DNA of 64,000 bases from Nocardia abscessus NBRC 100374. Its GTDB lineage: Bacteria > Actinomycetota > Actinomycetes > Mycobacteriales > Mycobacteriaceae. Position 1 is the first letter of the stretch. Each line of letters starts with the position of its first letter. The position numbers were made by a program, and so were the translations under genes. Below the pieces are notes generated by a model, which searched no databases, had not been told where the DNA came from, and was given only the letters and a program-made list of their open reading frames with translations. Shown here piece by piece: positions 1-8,784 of this stretch. The stretch covers positions 1-64,000 of the forward strand of contig NZ_BAFP01000273.1 in NCBI RefSeq assembly GCF_000308455.1. The letters are read 5' to 3'.

Positions 1-714
1 CGTACCTTCGACCCGCCCGCGCGCCTGCGCGTCGCGCGCGGCATCGTCGAAACCTGCCGCTTGCTCCCGGTCCTGGTGACCTTCGCGATCGGCCTCGGCG
101 TGCTGTTCACCCTGGCAGCGCTGGCGCAAACCTTCGGCCACCTGGCCGCCGGGCTGCTCAGCGGGCTGGTGCTGCTCGCGGCGGGCGCCGTCGCGGGAGC
201 GGGCGCGGTGGCCGCGAAATGGTTGCTGGTAGGGCGGATCCGCACCGGGGAGCACCCGCTGTGGAGTTCGTTCGTCTGGCGCAACGAGGTCTCCGACACC
301 TTCGTGGAAACGGTTGCCGCGCCGTGGTTCGCGCGTGCGGCGACCGGGACGCCCGTCCTGAACCTCTGGCTTCGCGGTCTCGGCGCACACATCGGCCGCG
401 GGGTATGGTGCGAGTCCTACTGGCTACCGGAGGCGGACCTGGTGACTCTCGGCGACGGCGCGACCGTGGAACGGGGCTGTGTGGTGCAGACCCACCTGTT
501 CCACGACCGGATCATGGCCATGGACACCGTCACCATCGGCGCTGGCGCCACCCTCGGGCCGCACTGCGTGGCGTTGCCCGCCTCCGGCCTCGGCGACGGC
601 GCGACCATCGGCCCGGCCTCCCTGGTCATGCGCGGTGACGCGGTTCCCGCTTCGACGCGCTGGTGGGGCAACCCGATCGCGCCCTGGTTCACGGGCGATC
701 CCGGGACGCGCTGA
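1..714 (+). CDS. Pls/PosA-type non-ribosomal peptide synthetase, C-terminal end (5' partial)
   Basis: The reading frame is open from the first base, so the start lies upstream. The visible 237 residues hold two hydrophobic membrane segments (about residues 20-75). A hexapeptide-repeat, left-handed beta-helix acyltransferase-like domain follows (turns around IGRGVWCES, VTLGDGATVERGC, VTIGAGATLGPHC, IGPASLVMRGD), and the protein ends in WGNPIAPWF. This arrangement is the hallmark of the C-terminal region of the Pls/PosA family, in which an adenylation domain and carrier protein are followed by a membrane transferase module that makes poly-amino-acids such as epsilon-poly-lysine. Adenylation and carrier parts are outside the window, so the product cannot be told. 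The stop codon overlaps the peptidase start by one base (TGATG), implying translational coupling. Confidence 0.8.
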   Translation, partial: RTFDPPARLRVARGIVETCRLLPVLVTFAIGLGVLFTLAALAQTFGHLAAGLLSGLVLLAAGAVAGAGAVAAKWLLVGRIRTGEHPLWSSFVWRNEVSDTFVETVAAPWFARAATGTPVLNLWLRGLGAHIGRGVWCESYWLPEADLVTLGDGATVERGCVVQTHLFHDRIMAMDTVTIGAGATLGPHCVALPASGLGDGATIGPASLVMRGDAVPASTRWWGNPIAPWFTGDPGTR

Positions 715-2060
715 TGGCGGGCAAGTTCTACGAAGCCCCCATCGATGACTACCTCCCGCAGAACGGCAACCGGGGGTATCGCGTTTCCCGGTACGAGCTC
801 GAGCTGTCCTACCGGGTGGCCGCCAACCGGCTCGCCGGACGCGCGGTGATCACCGCGGTGACCACCGAGGTGCGGCCCCGGTACGCGCTCGACCTCTCCC
901 AGGCGCTGAGCGTCACGAAGGTGTCGGTCAACGGCGCCAAAGCCGCGAAGTTCACCCACCAGCACGGCAAACTGGTGATCGCGCCGAACCAGCGGATTCC
1001 GGCGGGCGGCGTGCTCTCGCTGGTGGTGCAGTACGGCGGCGCGCCGAAACCGGTGCGCGGGCCATGGGGCGAAGTGGGCTGGGAGGAACTCACCGAAGGG
1101 GCGCTCGTGGCCAGCCAGCCCAATGGCGCGGCATCCTGGTTCCCTTGTGACGACCACCCGAGCTCCAAAGCGAGCTACCGGATTTCGATCACCACCGATT
1201 CACCGTACTACGCGGTGGCCAACGGGACCCTGCTGCGCAAGCAGACCAAGGCCAGTCAGACCACGTGGGTGTACGAGCAGCCCGAACCGATGTCGAGCTA
1301 CCTGGCCACCATCCAGATCGGCCACTATCGCAAGCACCGCGTCGGTTCTTCGCACTCTCTGGTGCCGATGCACGCCGTCCTGCCACCGCGGCTGCGCGCC
1401 AACTTCGATTACGACTTCGCTCGTCAGCCGAAGATGCTGGAGGTCTTCAGCGAGAAGTTCGGCCCGTACCCGTTCGAGGACTACACCGTGGTCGTCACCG
1501 ACGACGAGCTGGAGATTCCGATCGAGGCACAGGGCATCTCCATCTTCGGAGCCAACCACTGCGACGGCCGCCGCGGCGCCGAACGGCTGGTCGCGCACGA
1601 ACTGGCGCACCAGTGGTTCGGCAACAGCCTGACCATCCGGCAGTGGCGGGACATCTGGCTGCACGAAGGCTTCGCCTGTTACGCCGAATGGATCTGGTCG
1701 GAGACGGCGGGCGGACCCACCGCCGATCAGTTGGCCCGCGCCGCCCGGCACAACCTCTCCCGCGAACCCCAGGACATCGTCGTCGGCGATCCGGGACCAC
1801 TGCGCATGTTCGACGACCGCGTCTACAAGCGCGGCGCGCTGACCCTGCATGCGCTGCGCCTGGAACTCGGCGACTCGGCATTCTTCGACCTGCTTCGCGA
1901 GTGGACGATCCGCTACCGCCACGCGTCGGTGACCACCGAGGAATTCACCGACCTGGCGGGGCACTACAGCCTGGTGCCGCTGCGATCCCTCTGGGACAGC
2001 TGGCTGCGCGCCGAGCGACTACCGCAGCTGCCGCCCTACGGCGGCGCCTCGACCGCCTGA
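714..2060 (+). CDS. M1 family zinc metallopeptidase
   Basis: A 448-residue aminopeptidase N-like protein. The zinc site is plain: HELAHQWFGN near residues 294-303, followed about 18 residues later by the third ligand glutamate in LHEGFACYAEW. The exopeptidase loop that is usually GAMEN reads EAQGIS here, near residue 270. A beta-sheet N-terminal domain precedes the catalytic domain; the large helical C-terminal domain of full-size PepN (about 850 aa) is absent, as in the short actinobacterial M1 proteins. ATG 714 is chosen because it overlaps the preceding stop and matches the usual N-terminus; an in-frame codon 51 bases upstream lies inside the neighbour. It probably cleaves N-terminal residues from peptides, perhaps related to the product of the upstream synthetase (inference). 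Confidence 0.88.
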   Translation: MAGKFYEAPIDDYLPQNGNRGYRVSRYELELSYRVAANRLAGRAVITAVTTEVRPRYALDLSQALSVTKVSVNGAKAAKFTHQHGKLVIAPNQRIPAGGVLSLVVQYGGAPKPVRGPWGEVGWEELTEGALVASQPNGAASWFPCDDHPSSKASYRISITTDSPYYAVANGTLLRKQTKASQTTWVYEQPEPMSSYLATIQIGHYRKHRVGSSHSLVPMHAVLPPRLRANFDYDFARQPKMLEVFSEKFGPYPFEDYTVVVTDDELEIPIEAQGISIFGANHCDGRRGAERLVAHELAHQWFGNSLTIRQWRDIWLHEGFACYAEWIWSETAGGPTADQLARAARHNLSREPQDIVVGDPGPLRMFDDRVYKRGALTLHALRLELGDSAFFDLLREWTIRYRHASVTTEEFTDLAGHYSLVPLRSLWDSWLRAERLPQLPPYGGASTA

Positions 2061-2246
2061 TCAGAACACGAGATAGCGCGCCGCCAGTTCCTCCACGAGC
2101 GGATCGTCCTCCGGGACGTTGGCCAGCGCGTCCAGATCGGTTTCGACGGCGATCTGCCGTGGGTCGTCGTGTTCGGCGTCCCGCGGGTCCTCTCCGAGCT
2201 GACGGAGCAATTTCTGCCGCACCCTGGTCTTCAGCGAATCGTTCAT
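2061..2246 (-). CDS. Small acidic protein of unknown function
   Basis: A 61-residue reading frame that ends exactly where the convergent M1 peptidase stops. The N-terminus is basic and helical (DSLKTRVRQKLLRQL); the C-terminal half is strongly acidic (EDPRDAEHDDP, VPEDDPLVEEL). No enzyme motif, signal peptide or membrane segment is visible. Codon use is normal for the genome, which argues that it is real. I do not recognise the family. Confidence 0.45.
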   Translation of the reverse strand: MNDSLKTRVRQKLLRQLGEDPRDAEHDDPRQIAVETDLDALANVPEDDPLVEELAARYLVF

Positions 2247-2273
2247 ACTTTCGGATGCCCTCGTCGCGCTTTG

Positions 2274-2732
2274 TTACACCGGTGTAAACAAGGTTCCCCA
2301 CGGCGTATTGCGCAGCACCGTGTAGACCGCCAGCACTGTGAAGAAAGTCCACATCGTGGTCCGGCTGATCGATGGCAACCGCATCTTCTGACCACGCCAC
2401 GCCCGTATGGTCCAGTCCGTCACCCATACCGCGAACGCGAGGACCAGCGGAAGCGCGAGCAAGTTGCTGTGCAGGGCATCGATGATCTGCCCGTCGGTGA
2501 GGTTGTGCACGGCCCGCATGCCGCCGCAGCCGGGGCAGTACCAGCCGGTCAGCGCGTAGACCGGGCAGGTGCCGTAGGAGCCTTCGACGTGCGGATCGCG
2601 CAGATGCAACAGCACGCCGACGCCCAGTCCGACTCCTGCCACGAGCAGGGGAAGCCCGATGCCGCGCCAACCCGTCCTCGGCTCGGGCTCCAGGTCCGGC
2701 GCGGGGCCGGGTGCACTATGCGCGATCTCCAC
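2274..2732 (-). CDS. DUF2752 membrane protein
   Basis: A 152-residue protein with about three membrane helices and the diagnostic DUF2752 signature CPVYALTGWYCPGCGGMRAVHNLTDG, whose cysteine/glycine cluster (YCPGCGGMR) sits between the first two helices, then a helix-rich tail. GTG 2732 is taken as the start because it is the nearest in-frame start to the conserved part; the open frame continues upstream over the neighbouring VOC gene and is spurious there. DUF2752 proteins are small integral membrane proteins of unknown function common in actinobacteria. Confidence 0.8.
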   Translation of the reverse strand: MEIAHSAPGPAPDLEPEPRTGWRGIGLPLLVAGVGLGVGVLLHLRDPHVEGSYGTCPVYALTGWYCPGCGGMRAVHNLTDGQIIDALHSNLLALPLVLAFAVWVTDWTIRAWRGQKMRLPSISRTTMWTFFTVLAVYTVLRNTPWGTLFTPV

Positions 2733-2782
2733 GAAGTCAACCGTAACCGTGCGGCGATCGCGGGCGCCACAGCAGCGCCGCG

Positions 2783-3154
2783 CTACTTCGGCTGGGCGAA
2801 GCGGAGCACGTTGCCGGACGGGTCGACCAGCTCGAAGCCCGGACCGCCCGGACCGTCTTCCGGACGACCGGGCTCGGCATAGCGGTAGCTCTTGGCCGCC
2901 AACTCGGCATGCCAGCCGAACACGTCGCCCACCGCGATCCACACGACGCTGCCCGGCGTGCCGTCGCCGTGGTGCTCGCTGAGATGAAACGTCGCCTCGG
3001 CCCGGGAGACCTGCGCGTAGAGCGGGAATTCCGCGCCGAACCGATGCTCCCAGTCGACCGTGAAGCCCAAGTAGTCCCGGTAGAACTCGTAAGCCCGGGC
3101 GACGTCGAACATGCGCAGCACAGGGACCGGCGAGGCGAGGTGGATGGCGGTCAT
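2783..3154 (-). CDS. VOC (glyoxalase/bleomycin-resistance fold) protein
   Basis: 123 residues with a vicinal-oxygen-chelate fold: an N-terminal beta-alpha unit (VPVLRMFDVARAYEFYRDYLGF) and a C-terminal strand pair ending FELVDPSGNVLRFAQP. Single-domain VOC proteins of this type act as dimers and are either metal enzymes or drug-binding immunity proteins of the bleomycin-resistance type. The substrate cannot be inferred. ATG 3154 is preferred over a codon five residues upstream because it begins at the conserved strand. It is divergent from the alpha/beta hydrolase gene. Confidence 0.8.
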   Translation of the reverse strand: MTAIHLASPVPVLRMFDVARAYEFYRDYLGFTVDWEHRFGAEFPLYAQVSRAEATFHLSEHHGDGTPGSVVWIAVGDVFGWHAELAAKSYRYAEPGRPEDGPGGPGFELVDPSGNVLRFAQPK

Positions 3155-3281
3155 GCCGCGATCCTGCATCGAGCTCCGACAAGCCCACTACATCGCGCAC
3201 GATGTTCATCCCGAAATGATCTTTTGCCGTAGCGAATCCGGGGGTACTCCCCGATATAGACCAGGAATACCGTCCTACAGC

Positions 3282-3308
3282 GCTAGCACTAGCAAGCACT
3301 CTGCTTGC
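3282..3308. promoter_or_regulatory. Two overlapping palindromes, candidate operator of the hydrolase gene
   Basis: GCTAG-CA-CTAGC (3282-3293) abuts GCAAGC-ACTCT-GCTTGC (3292-3308), 36 bases before the hydrolase ATG. Overlapping short palindromes here suit a TetR-type repressor, but no regulator gene is next to it, so this is only a candidate. Confidence 0.35.
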
Positions 3309-3343
3309 ACTGTACGGTGACGGTGGACACAAAGGAGTGCTCG

Positions 3344-4396
3344 ATGCTGGTGAAGTCGATGAGGACGCTGGCGGACGCGTACAACGGTGCGCTGACCGCC
3401 GAATACCGTGCCGGACTGCGGTCCCGCACCTTTCAGACCGCGTCGTTGAACGCACCGACCGCCCGCCACGCGGTCATCCCCGTCACCACCAAGGACGGCG
3501 CTCGCCTCCGAGTACACGCGTACGGTCCCGCCGAGGGCGACGTCATCGTCCTGATCCACGGCTGGAGCTGCAGCATCGAGTACTGGAACCCGCAGATCAA
3601 CGCGTTCGCCGACCGGTATCGCGTGGTCTGCTACGACCAGCGCGGCCACGGCGCCAGCGAAATCGGTAAGGCGGCGCCCAGCAAGGACTCGCTGGCCGAC
3701 GATCTCTCCGTGGTCCTGAACGCGACGCTGCGCCCAGGACAGCGCGCCGTACTGGTCGGCCACAGCATGGGCGGGATCACCGTGCAGGCGTGGGCCGCTC
3801 GCTATCCGGAGCAGGTCCGCAAGCAGGCCGCCGCTGCCGTCCTGTTGAACAGCTCCTCGGGCAACATCCGCTACGACACCGATCTGCTTCCGCTGCTGAA
3901 CAAGCCGCTGACTTTGGCGGACCGGCCGATCACCGTGCTCGGCGCCACCGTGCGCCTGCCGATGATCGTCGCGGAGACGCTGCTCACCGCCCCGGTCCCG
4001 CTGCCGGGCGGCTGGCCCGCCGGCGCCCTGCTCAAGGCGCGCGTGATGACGCCGCACGCCACAGCGGACCAGGTGGAATTCGCGCTGGGCATCGTGCGGT
4101 CGTGCCGGCCGCTCACACGCGGCAGGCACGCCGCCGCCCTCGCCGACATGGACCTCGCCGAAGCCGCCGCATCCCTCACCGTGCCCACCACGGTGATAGC
4201 GGGCGCGCACGACCGCTTGCTGCCCGAGCGCATGTCGCGCCGCATCGCCGACGCGCTCGCCGAAACCGGCCACTTGGCCGCGTACCACGTATGGCCCACC
4301 GGCCACCTGGGCAATATCGAAGCCGCCGACCGCTTCAACGCGGAATTGGCCGCTATCGCCGAGCGCGCCCATCTGCGCTCCGCAGTCGCCGGCTGA
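3344..4396 (+). CDS. Alpha/beta hydrolase
   Basis: 350 residues with the full alpha/beta-hydrolase layout: oxyanion-hole strand VIVLIHGWSCSIEYW, strand RVVCYDQRGHGAS, nucleophile elbow VGHSMGG (Ser about 141), acidic strand VIAGAHDRLLP, and catalytic His in WPTGHLGN. A cap of about 100 residues lies between the nucleophile and the acid. Start ATG 3344 has a good ribosome-binding site, AAGGAG at 3332-3337; an upstream in-frame start lacks one. The lack of a signal peptide suggests a cytoplasmic esterase, lipase or epoxide-hydrolase-like enzyme; the substrate is unknown. Confidence 0.85.
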   Translation: MLVKSMRTLADAYNGALTAEYRAGLRSRTFQTASLNAPTARHAVIPVTTKDGARLRVHAYGPAEGDVIVLIHGWSCSIEYWNPQINAFADRYRVVCYDQRGHGASEIGKAAPSKDSLADDLSVVLNATLRPGQRAVLVGHSMGGITVQAWAARYPEQVRKQAAAAVLLNSSSGNIRYDTDLLPLLNKPLTLADRPITVLGATVRLPMIVAETLLTAPVPLPGGWPAGALLKARVMTPHATADQVEFALGIVRSCRPLTRGRHAAALADMDLAEAAASLTVPTTVIAGAHDRLLPERMSRRIADALAETGHLAAYHVWPTGHLGNIEAADRFNAELAAIAERAHLRSAVAG

Positions 4397-4751
4397 CCCC
4401 GGAGGACGTTCTCCTGGGCCGGTCAACGGCGCTCGGTCCAGGAGTAACTGTCTGCGCGTCGGTTAGGGCCGTTCCGGCCGCACCACCTCGGCGACCCACC
4501 CTCTTCTCACCTGCCTTCGAGCGGAGGGCGCGGCTACCTCATCTCCTCCCCAGTCGCGTCTATTCTGTTTGCCGTCCAGATACTGCGTCGACGCCTGTTC
4601 GAAGAAGCACCGTCTCCCACCACGCATCTCCAGCGGCAGTAGCTCCGATCCCCGCCGCTCAGCTCCCCATTTGCGCATAACCGTTAACGCTCAGCGAACT
4701 CACGTCGACACAGCAGACAGACAGTTTCGGGTTCCGACGAAGGGAGCAGCG
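4397..4751. other. Intergenic region without a convincing gene
   Basis: About 355 bases. A short imperfect hairpin (GGAGGACGTTCTCC, near 4401) just after the hydrolase stop could be a weak terminator. The rest presumably holds the promoter of the secreted-protein gene; no good open frame is seen on either strand. Confidence 0.4.
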
Positions 4752-5207
4752 GTGAATGTCTGTCGTGGTGTGGCGGTGCTGGCTCTGGCCATCGGCGCAC
4801 TTGCCGTGACCACCCCGTCCGCATCCGCGCTACCTCTCGGCGTCCCCCCGGCGCGAACCCTCTGCGGCGGAGGCGGTACCGGCATCGGCATGATCGCCGC
4901 CTTCTACGACCCCGACCGCACCTACTCCGGCGACCCGGCGCTCTGGATCCGTCCGGAGTTCGTCTTCACCCCCGACCGCCCGGGCGGCTCCTGCGGTGTG
5001 GAGGTCACGGTGTCATGGCGGAACTCCGATACCGGCGAGCTGGGCACCCTCCCCTCGATCTGGCTCGACGACGACACACCGGCCGAGGAGAACGTCGCGG
5101 ATGTGTGGGTACCGCTCGCCATTCCCTCCGGTCTCGGCCGCGTGGAAGTCTTGATCGCGACCAACTTCCCGCACGTTCCCGGGAAGGGAGTGTTCGTCGT
5201 CACGTAG
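4752..5207 (+). CDS. Secreted protein of unknown function
   Basis: 151 residues. The N-terminus is a classical Sec signal peptide (VNVCRGVAVLALAIGALAV, then Ala-rich cleavage region TPSASALP), giving a mature protein of about 120 residues with two cysteines (TLCGGG and GSCGVEV) that could form a disulfide. The rest looks like a small beta-sandwich. GTG 4752 is chosen because the signal peptide begins there and a purine-rich site (AAGGGAG) precedes it; the frame stays open upstream without coding character. Small exported proteins of this kind are common in Nocardia; the role is unknown. Confidence 0.65.
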   Translation: MNVCRGVAVLALAIGALAVTTPSASALPLGVPPARTLCGGGGTGIGMIAAFYDPDRTYSGDPALWIRPEFVFTPDRPGGSCGVEVTVSWRNSDTGELGTLPSIWLDDDTPAEENVADVWVPLAIPSGLGRVEVLIATNFPHVPGKGVFVVT

Positions 5208-5359
5208 GCCGATGCGCCGACTGTTTCGCCCGGTCACCGCGCGGCTGCGTTTTCGATCTCTGAGCAGCCCGCGATACCACCGGCGGGACTACGACGTCCG
5301 CGTTCGCGCACCGGAACCACCGCGGGAATGAAAGCGCGAGCCGGGCGGTAGAACAGCAC

Positions 5360-5782
5360 ATGAGACTCGACGACGACGCTCGCGCACTCATCGGTTCCGG
5401 CGCGGACGCGACGCTGGTGACCATCAACCCGGACGGCAGCCCGCAGGTATCGGTTGTCTGGGTGGCCTTGCAATCAACGCCCGACGGCGACGAACTCGTC
5501 ACCGCCCACCTGGGCGTCTACCAGAAGATCCGCAATGTCCGCCGCGACCCGCGCGTCGCCGTGACCATCCTGTCCCAGGAACGCGGTGAGGTGATGCGCC
5601 CATACCTTTCGGTCACCGGCACCGCCCGCGTCGTCGAGGGCGGCGCACCCGAGCTACTCCGCGAACTCGCCAAGACTCTGACCAGCCCGAACGTCCAGTT
5701 CCCCCCGGCAGACGCCCCGCCGGGGTACCTCACCCGCATCCGCATCGAGAAAGTCGGCGGCATCGGCCCCTGGGCCTCCTGA
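5360..5782 (+). CDS. PPOX-class (F420/FMN split-barrel) protein
   Basis: 140 residues with the pyridoxamine-5'-phosphate-oxidase-like split barrel: ATLVTINPDGSPQVSVVWV at the N-terminus, KIRNVRRDPRVAVTI in the middle, and YLSVTGTARVVEGG. This pattern is typical of the actinobacterial PPOX group that often binds coenzyme F420 and reduces or oxidises small molecules. Binding residues cannot be assigned from sequence alone. It is monocistronic, with the next gene about 250 bases away. Confidence 0.82.
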   Translation: MRLDDDARALIGSGADATLVTINPDGSPQVSVVWVALQSTPDGDELVTAHLGVYQKIRNVRRDPRVAVTILSQERGEVMRPYLSVTGTARVVEGGAPELLRELAKTLTSPNVQFPPADAPPGYLTRIRIEKVGGIGPWAS

Positions 5783-6035
5783 GCGGCGAATGCCGATCAG
5801 CTGAACCGATCCACCGTGCCGTCTCGCCCGCAGGCCACTCGGCCACGGTCGGTCGTCAGCTGTCATGCCCGCTTGCTCCGACGTGTCGGAACCCAGCAAG
5901 AGGCGGCTGTGTCCCCCGCTGTGATCTCGCCACCCTGGCAACCCCCGCTCGGGATCGCTGGTCACCGCTGACCAATGGGCGCGAGCCACCATGACAGAAT
6001 GACGGCCCAGTCGTCACACAGAGGAGCTTTCCGGG

Positions 6036-7028
6036 GTGGAGCTGCCCGCCGAACTCGTCGAGGCCCTCGACCGGGCATGCGCGGGCGTTCCTCAGCGGCA
6101 ACTTGCCGACTCGGTCGACCGGCTGATCTCGCGCTATCGGGATCCGCACCCGGCCTCGGCGCCGATTCTCGCATCGACCGCCGACGTCACCGCGTACGCC
6201 GCCTACCGCATGCCCGCAACCTGGGCGGCCGTGCGCACTGCGCTCGAGCGGTTCGCCGAGCAGGCGCCCGGTTTCCGACCCGAGACACTGCTCGACGTCG
6301 GCGGGGGTACCGGCGCGGCGCTGTGGGCCGCAACCGAACTGTTTCCCTCTTTGGCCGAGGCGACCGTACTCGACCAGGTGGACGAGGCTCTGCAGCTCGG
6401 GCGCAGGCTTGCGGATGGCGCCGAAGCCGCGGCGTTGCGTTCTGCCGTGTGGCGGCGGACCTCGTTCGCCGAGCGGGAAGTATTCGGCGGAGCCGACCTC
6501 GTCACGATCTCCTATGTACTGAGCGAGCTGTCCGAGCCAGAGCAAGCCGCCTTGGTCACCCGGTCGGCCGAGGGGGCGGAAGTTGTGACCGTCATCGAGC
6601 CGGGAACACCCGACGGCCACCGCAGGATCCTGGCCGCCCGCGACGTCTTGATCGATGCCGGCATGACCGTCGTGGCCCCCTGCCCGCACCAGCACGCTTG
6701 CCCGTTTGCCGCCGGCACGGACTGGTGCCATTTCAGCACGCGGATCAACCGGACCTCCCTCCATAGGCGGTTGAAGGGCGGCGAACTCGGCCATGAAGAC
6801 GAGAAGTTCTCCTATGTCATCGCGTCCCGGACCGCGTACGAGCCCACGCCGGGTCGAATCCTGCGGCATCCACTCAAACGCAAGGGTCTGGTCACCATGC
6901 AGGTCTGCACGCCGGACGACGGCGTACTGCAAACCCTCGTCTCGAAGCGACAGGGCGAGGCATACCGCGGTGCGAGGAACGTGGAATGGGGCGACGCCTG
7001 GCCGCCATCCCGCCCGGCGGTGAATTGA
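6036..7028 (+). CDS. Rsm22-family SAM-dependent methyltransferase
   Basis: 330 residues. The SAM-binding motif I is LLDVGGGTGAALW (about residue 86), followed by a Rossmann domain. The later part has the cysteine-rich signature of the Rsm22/mitochondrial ribosome-associated family: PCPHQHACPF and DWCHFS, likely metal (Fe-S) ligands. The family acts on the small ribosomal subunit or its assembly. The start is the GTG at 6036; no strong alternative exists. It stands alone between two short intergenic regions; a compact palindrome (CCGGGATGATCCCGG, 7050-7064) follows the stop. Confidence 0.85.
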   Translation: MELPAELVEALDRACAGVPQRQLADSVDRLISRYRDPHPASAPILASTADVTAYAAYRMPATWAAVRTALERFAEQAPGFRPETLLDVGGGTGAALWAATELFPSLAEATVLDQVDEALQLGRRLADGAEAAALRSAVWRRTSFAEREVFGGADLVTISYVLSELSEPEQAALVTRSAEGAEVVTVIEPGTPDGHRRILAARDVLIDAGMTVVAPCPHQHACPFAAGTDWCHFSTRINRTSLHRRLKGGELGHEDEKFSYVIASRTAYEPTPGRILRHPLKRKGLVTMQVCTPDDGVLQTLVSKRQGEAYRGARNVEWGDAWPPSRPAVN

Positions 7029-7322
7029 CCCTCGCGGCCTGTTGAAAGTCCGGGATGATCCCGGCAGCGCCGCGTGCTACTCGGCGTGACGCTCGCCGTG
7101 TCCGGACCGGACGAATTTCCGACACAACTGGCCTGCGCCAACCCACTGAGCCGGTCAGCGGATCATTGAACGACCATCCCACTCGTGCCATTCTGCCGGG
7201 GTACCGGTCGACCACCCTACCGAATGGACGGTTCACGATATGCGCGATTTCGCTGCTGCTTGGTTACGGCGTTTCACCCGAGCCCGGGTCGCCCGGGCCT
7301 ACCTGTACTACACGTGCGATCA

Positions 7323-8723
7323 ATGGCCGCCCGTAAACTGATCGGGATCGGCGGGTTCGTCGGAGATCTCGCGGAATATCAGCGAGACCCGCTGACCTGG
7401 CTGCAGCGGGTTCAGCCCACCGAGGGGGACGGGGCACGGCTCGCCCGAGGAATCGTCGCGGTATTCGAACCGGACACCGTGCACCGCGTACTTGCGGAAA
7501 CCAATACGAACTTCGTCATCGATTCGGGTGGCATCGCCGGAGCACGAGGCCGCAGGACGCGACTGGCCCGGCTCCCCGCTTGGATGCAGGTCCGGCGTGA
7601 ACTGTGGCGCGGCTTCCGCGACGACATCGTCGACGCTCACATCGCCAGATCACCGCAATGGCTACTCCCAGATGATCTGAACAGCCTGGGGACCGGGCTC
7701 GTCGAAACATGCCGCGATCTCTGCGGGCGGGGAATCGCCGACTTCTGCCTCGGTGGCGATGCCAGAACACAGGATTTGATCAGCGACATACATGCTGCGG
7801 CCAAGGACCTGTTCGCCAGCTCCTACTCCGCGATCGATCGGGCCGAGGCCCGGGTGCGCTGGCTCCCCAGACCTGCTGCGGCCGCCGCGGATTCAGCCAA
7901 CCGGAGACTTGTGGAGCTGCTCGCCGAGTGTATCGAGCTGCGCGCGAGCGCACCCCGGCCCGCCGTGCCGCGCGATCTCCTCGATGTCCTCCTCCACGAT
8001 GCCGAACCGCGGTCGAAGGACCAGATCCTCGCGGTTGTGCGGATGTCGATGTTCGCCGCGCCCGGCGTCCCCGGGGTCGCGCTGTCGTGGCTACTTCTTC
8101 GTCTGGCCGACCACCCGGAGATCCGAGAGCGGGTCACCGCCGAACTCGGTCGTAGCCGGTTGACCGCCGCCGGCCTGTCGGCCGAGGCCGCCTACACGAT
8201 CTCGGTGATCCGCGAGACGCTGCGCCTGCATCCTCCGCAATGGATCCTCTCGCGGACCGCCGTTCGGACGACGGAGCTGGCGGGTTACCGCATGAAACCG
8301 GGTCACGAAGTGATCATGTGCCCATATCTGCTGCACCGTGACCATCGGTACTGGACCGAGCCGGAACACTTCGACCCCGATCGATGGGCCAGCGGAGTCG
8401 GCGCACCCCGCAAGCACGCCTACATCCCATTCGGCTCGGGCACGCGCATCTGCCCCGGATCCCATCTCGCCACCGTCGAGATGGTCCTCGCGGCACGGCA
8501 CATCACGACCGCCGGAAACCTCCACCTACCTCGGCTCGCACAGGTCACCTCGCAGTTCGCCACACTGCTGCAGCCCGGCGATATCCCGCCGACCATCGCG
8601 GTCGCAGGCATGGGCCACGAAAACGCCGCCGCTGAGCCGGTAAGTCGGCACGTTTCCCGATTCGTTGATAGAACTCTGAGAAGAAGGGAACCGACGGGGC
8701 CGTCGCCTCGTCCAACGCTGTAG
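7323..8723 (+). CDS. Cytochrome P450
   Basis: 466 residues. The heme-ligand loop is FGSGTRICPG (Cys about 377), the ExxR of helix K is VIRETLRLHPP (about 298), and the PERF-like segment is FDPDRW. The I-helix reads MFAAPGVPGVALSW, so the usual acid/threonine oxygen-activation pair (A/GGxD/ET) is missing, which is unusual and may mean a non-monooxygenase reaction. ATG 7323 is the likely start, though no strong ribosome site is visible and the frame is open 138 bases further upstream. It is transcribed in the same direction as the following STAND gene, about 60 bases away. Substrate unknown. Confidence 0.85.
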   Translation: MAARKLIGIGGFVGDLAEYQRDPLTWLQRVQPTEGDGARLARGIVAVFEPDTVHRVLAETNTNFVIDSGGIAGARGRRTRLARLPAWMQVRRELWRGFRDDIVDAHIARSPQWLLPDDLNSLGTGLVETCRDLCGRGIADFCLGGDARTQDLISDIHAAAKDLFASSYSAIDRAEARVRWLPRPAAAAADSANRRLVELLAECIELRASAPRPAVPRDLLDVLLHDAEPRSKDQILAVVRMSMFAAPGVPGVALSWLLLRLADHPEIRERVTAELGRSRLTAAGLSAEAAYTISVIRETLRLHPPQWILSRTAVRTTELAGYRMKPGHEVIMCPYLLHRDHRYWTEPEHFDPDRWASGVGAPRKHAYIPFGSGTRICPGSHLATVEMVLAARHITTAGNLHLPRLAQVTSQFATLLQPGDIPPTIAVAGMGHENAAAEPVSRHVSRFVDRTLRRREPTGPSPRPTL

Positions 8724-8784
8724 AAACAAAAGTCGGGCACGGGGGTGGAACCAGGTGCCCGCGTGAGCCAAACCGGGGGCGGCA

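Noticed and set aside
3275..4426. 383-residue antisense frame opposite the alpha/beta hydrolase
   Set aside because: Low-complexity composition and no motif; the plus strand carries a full catalytic triad.
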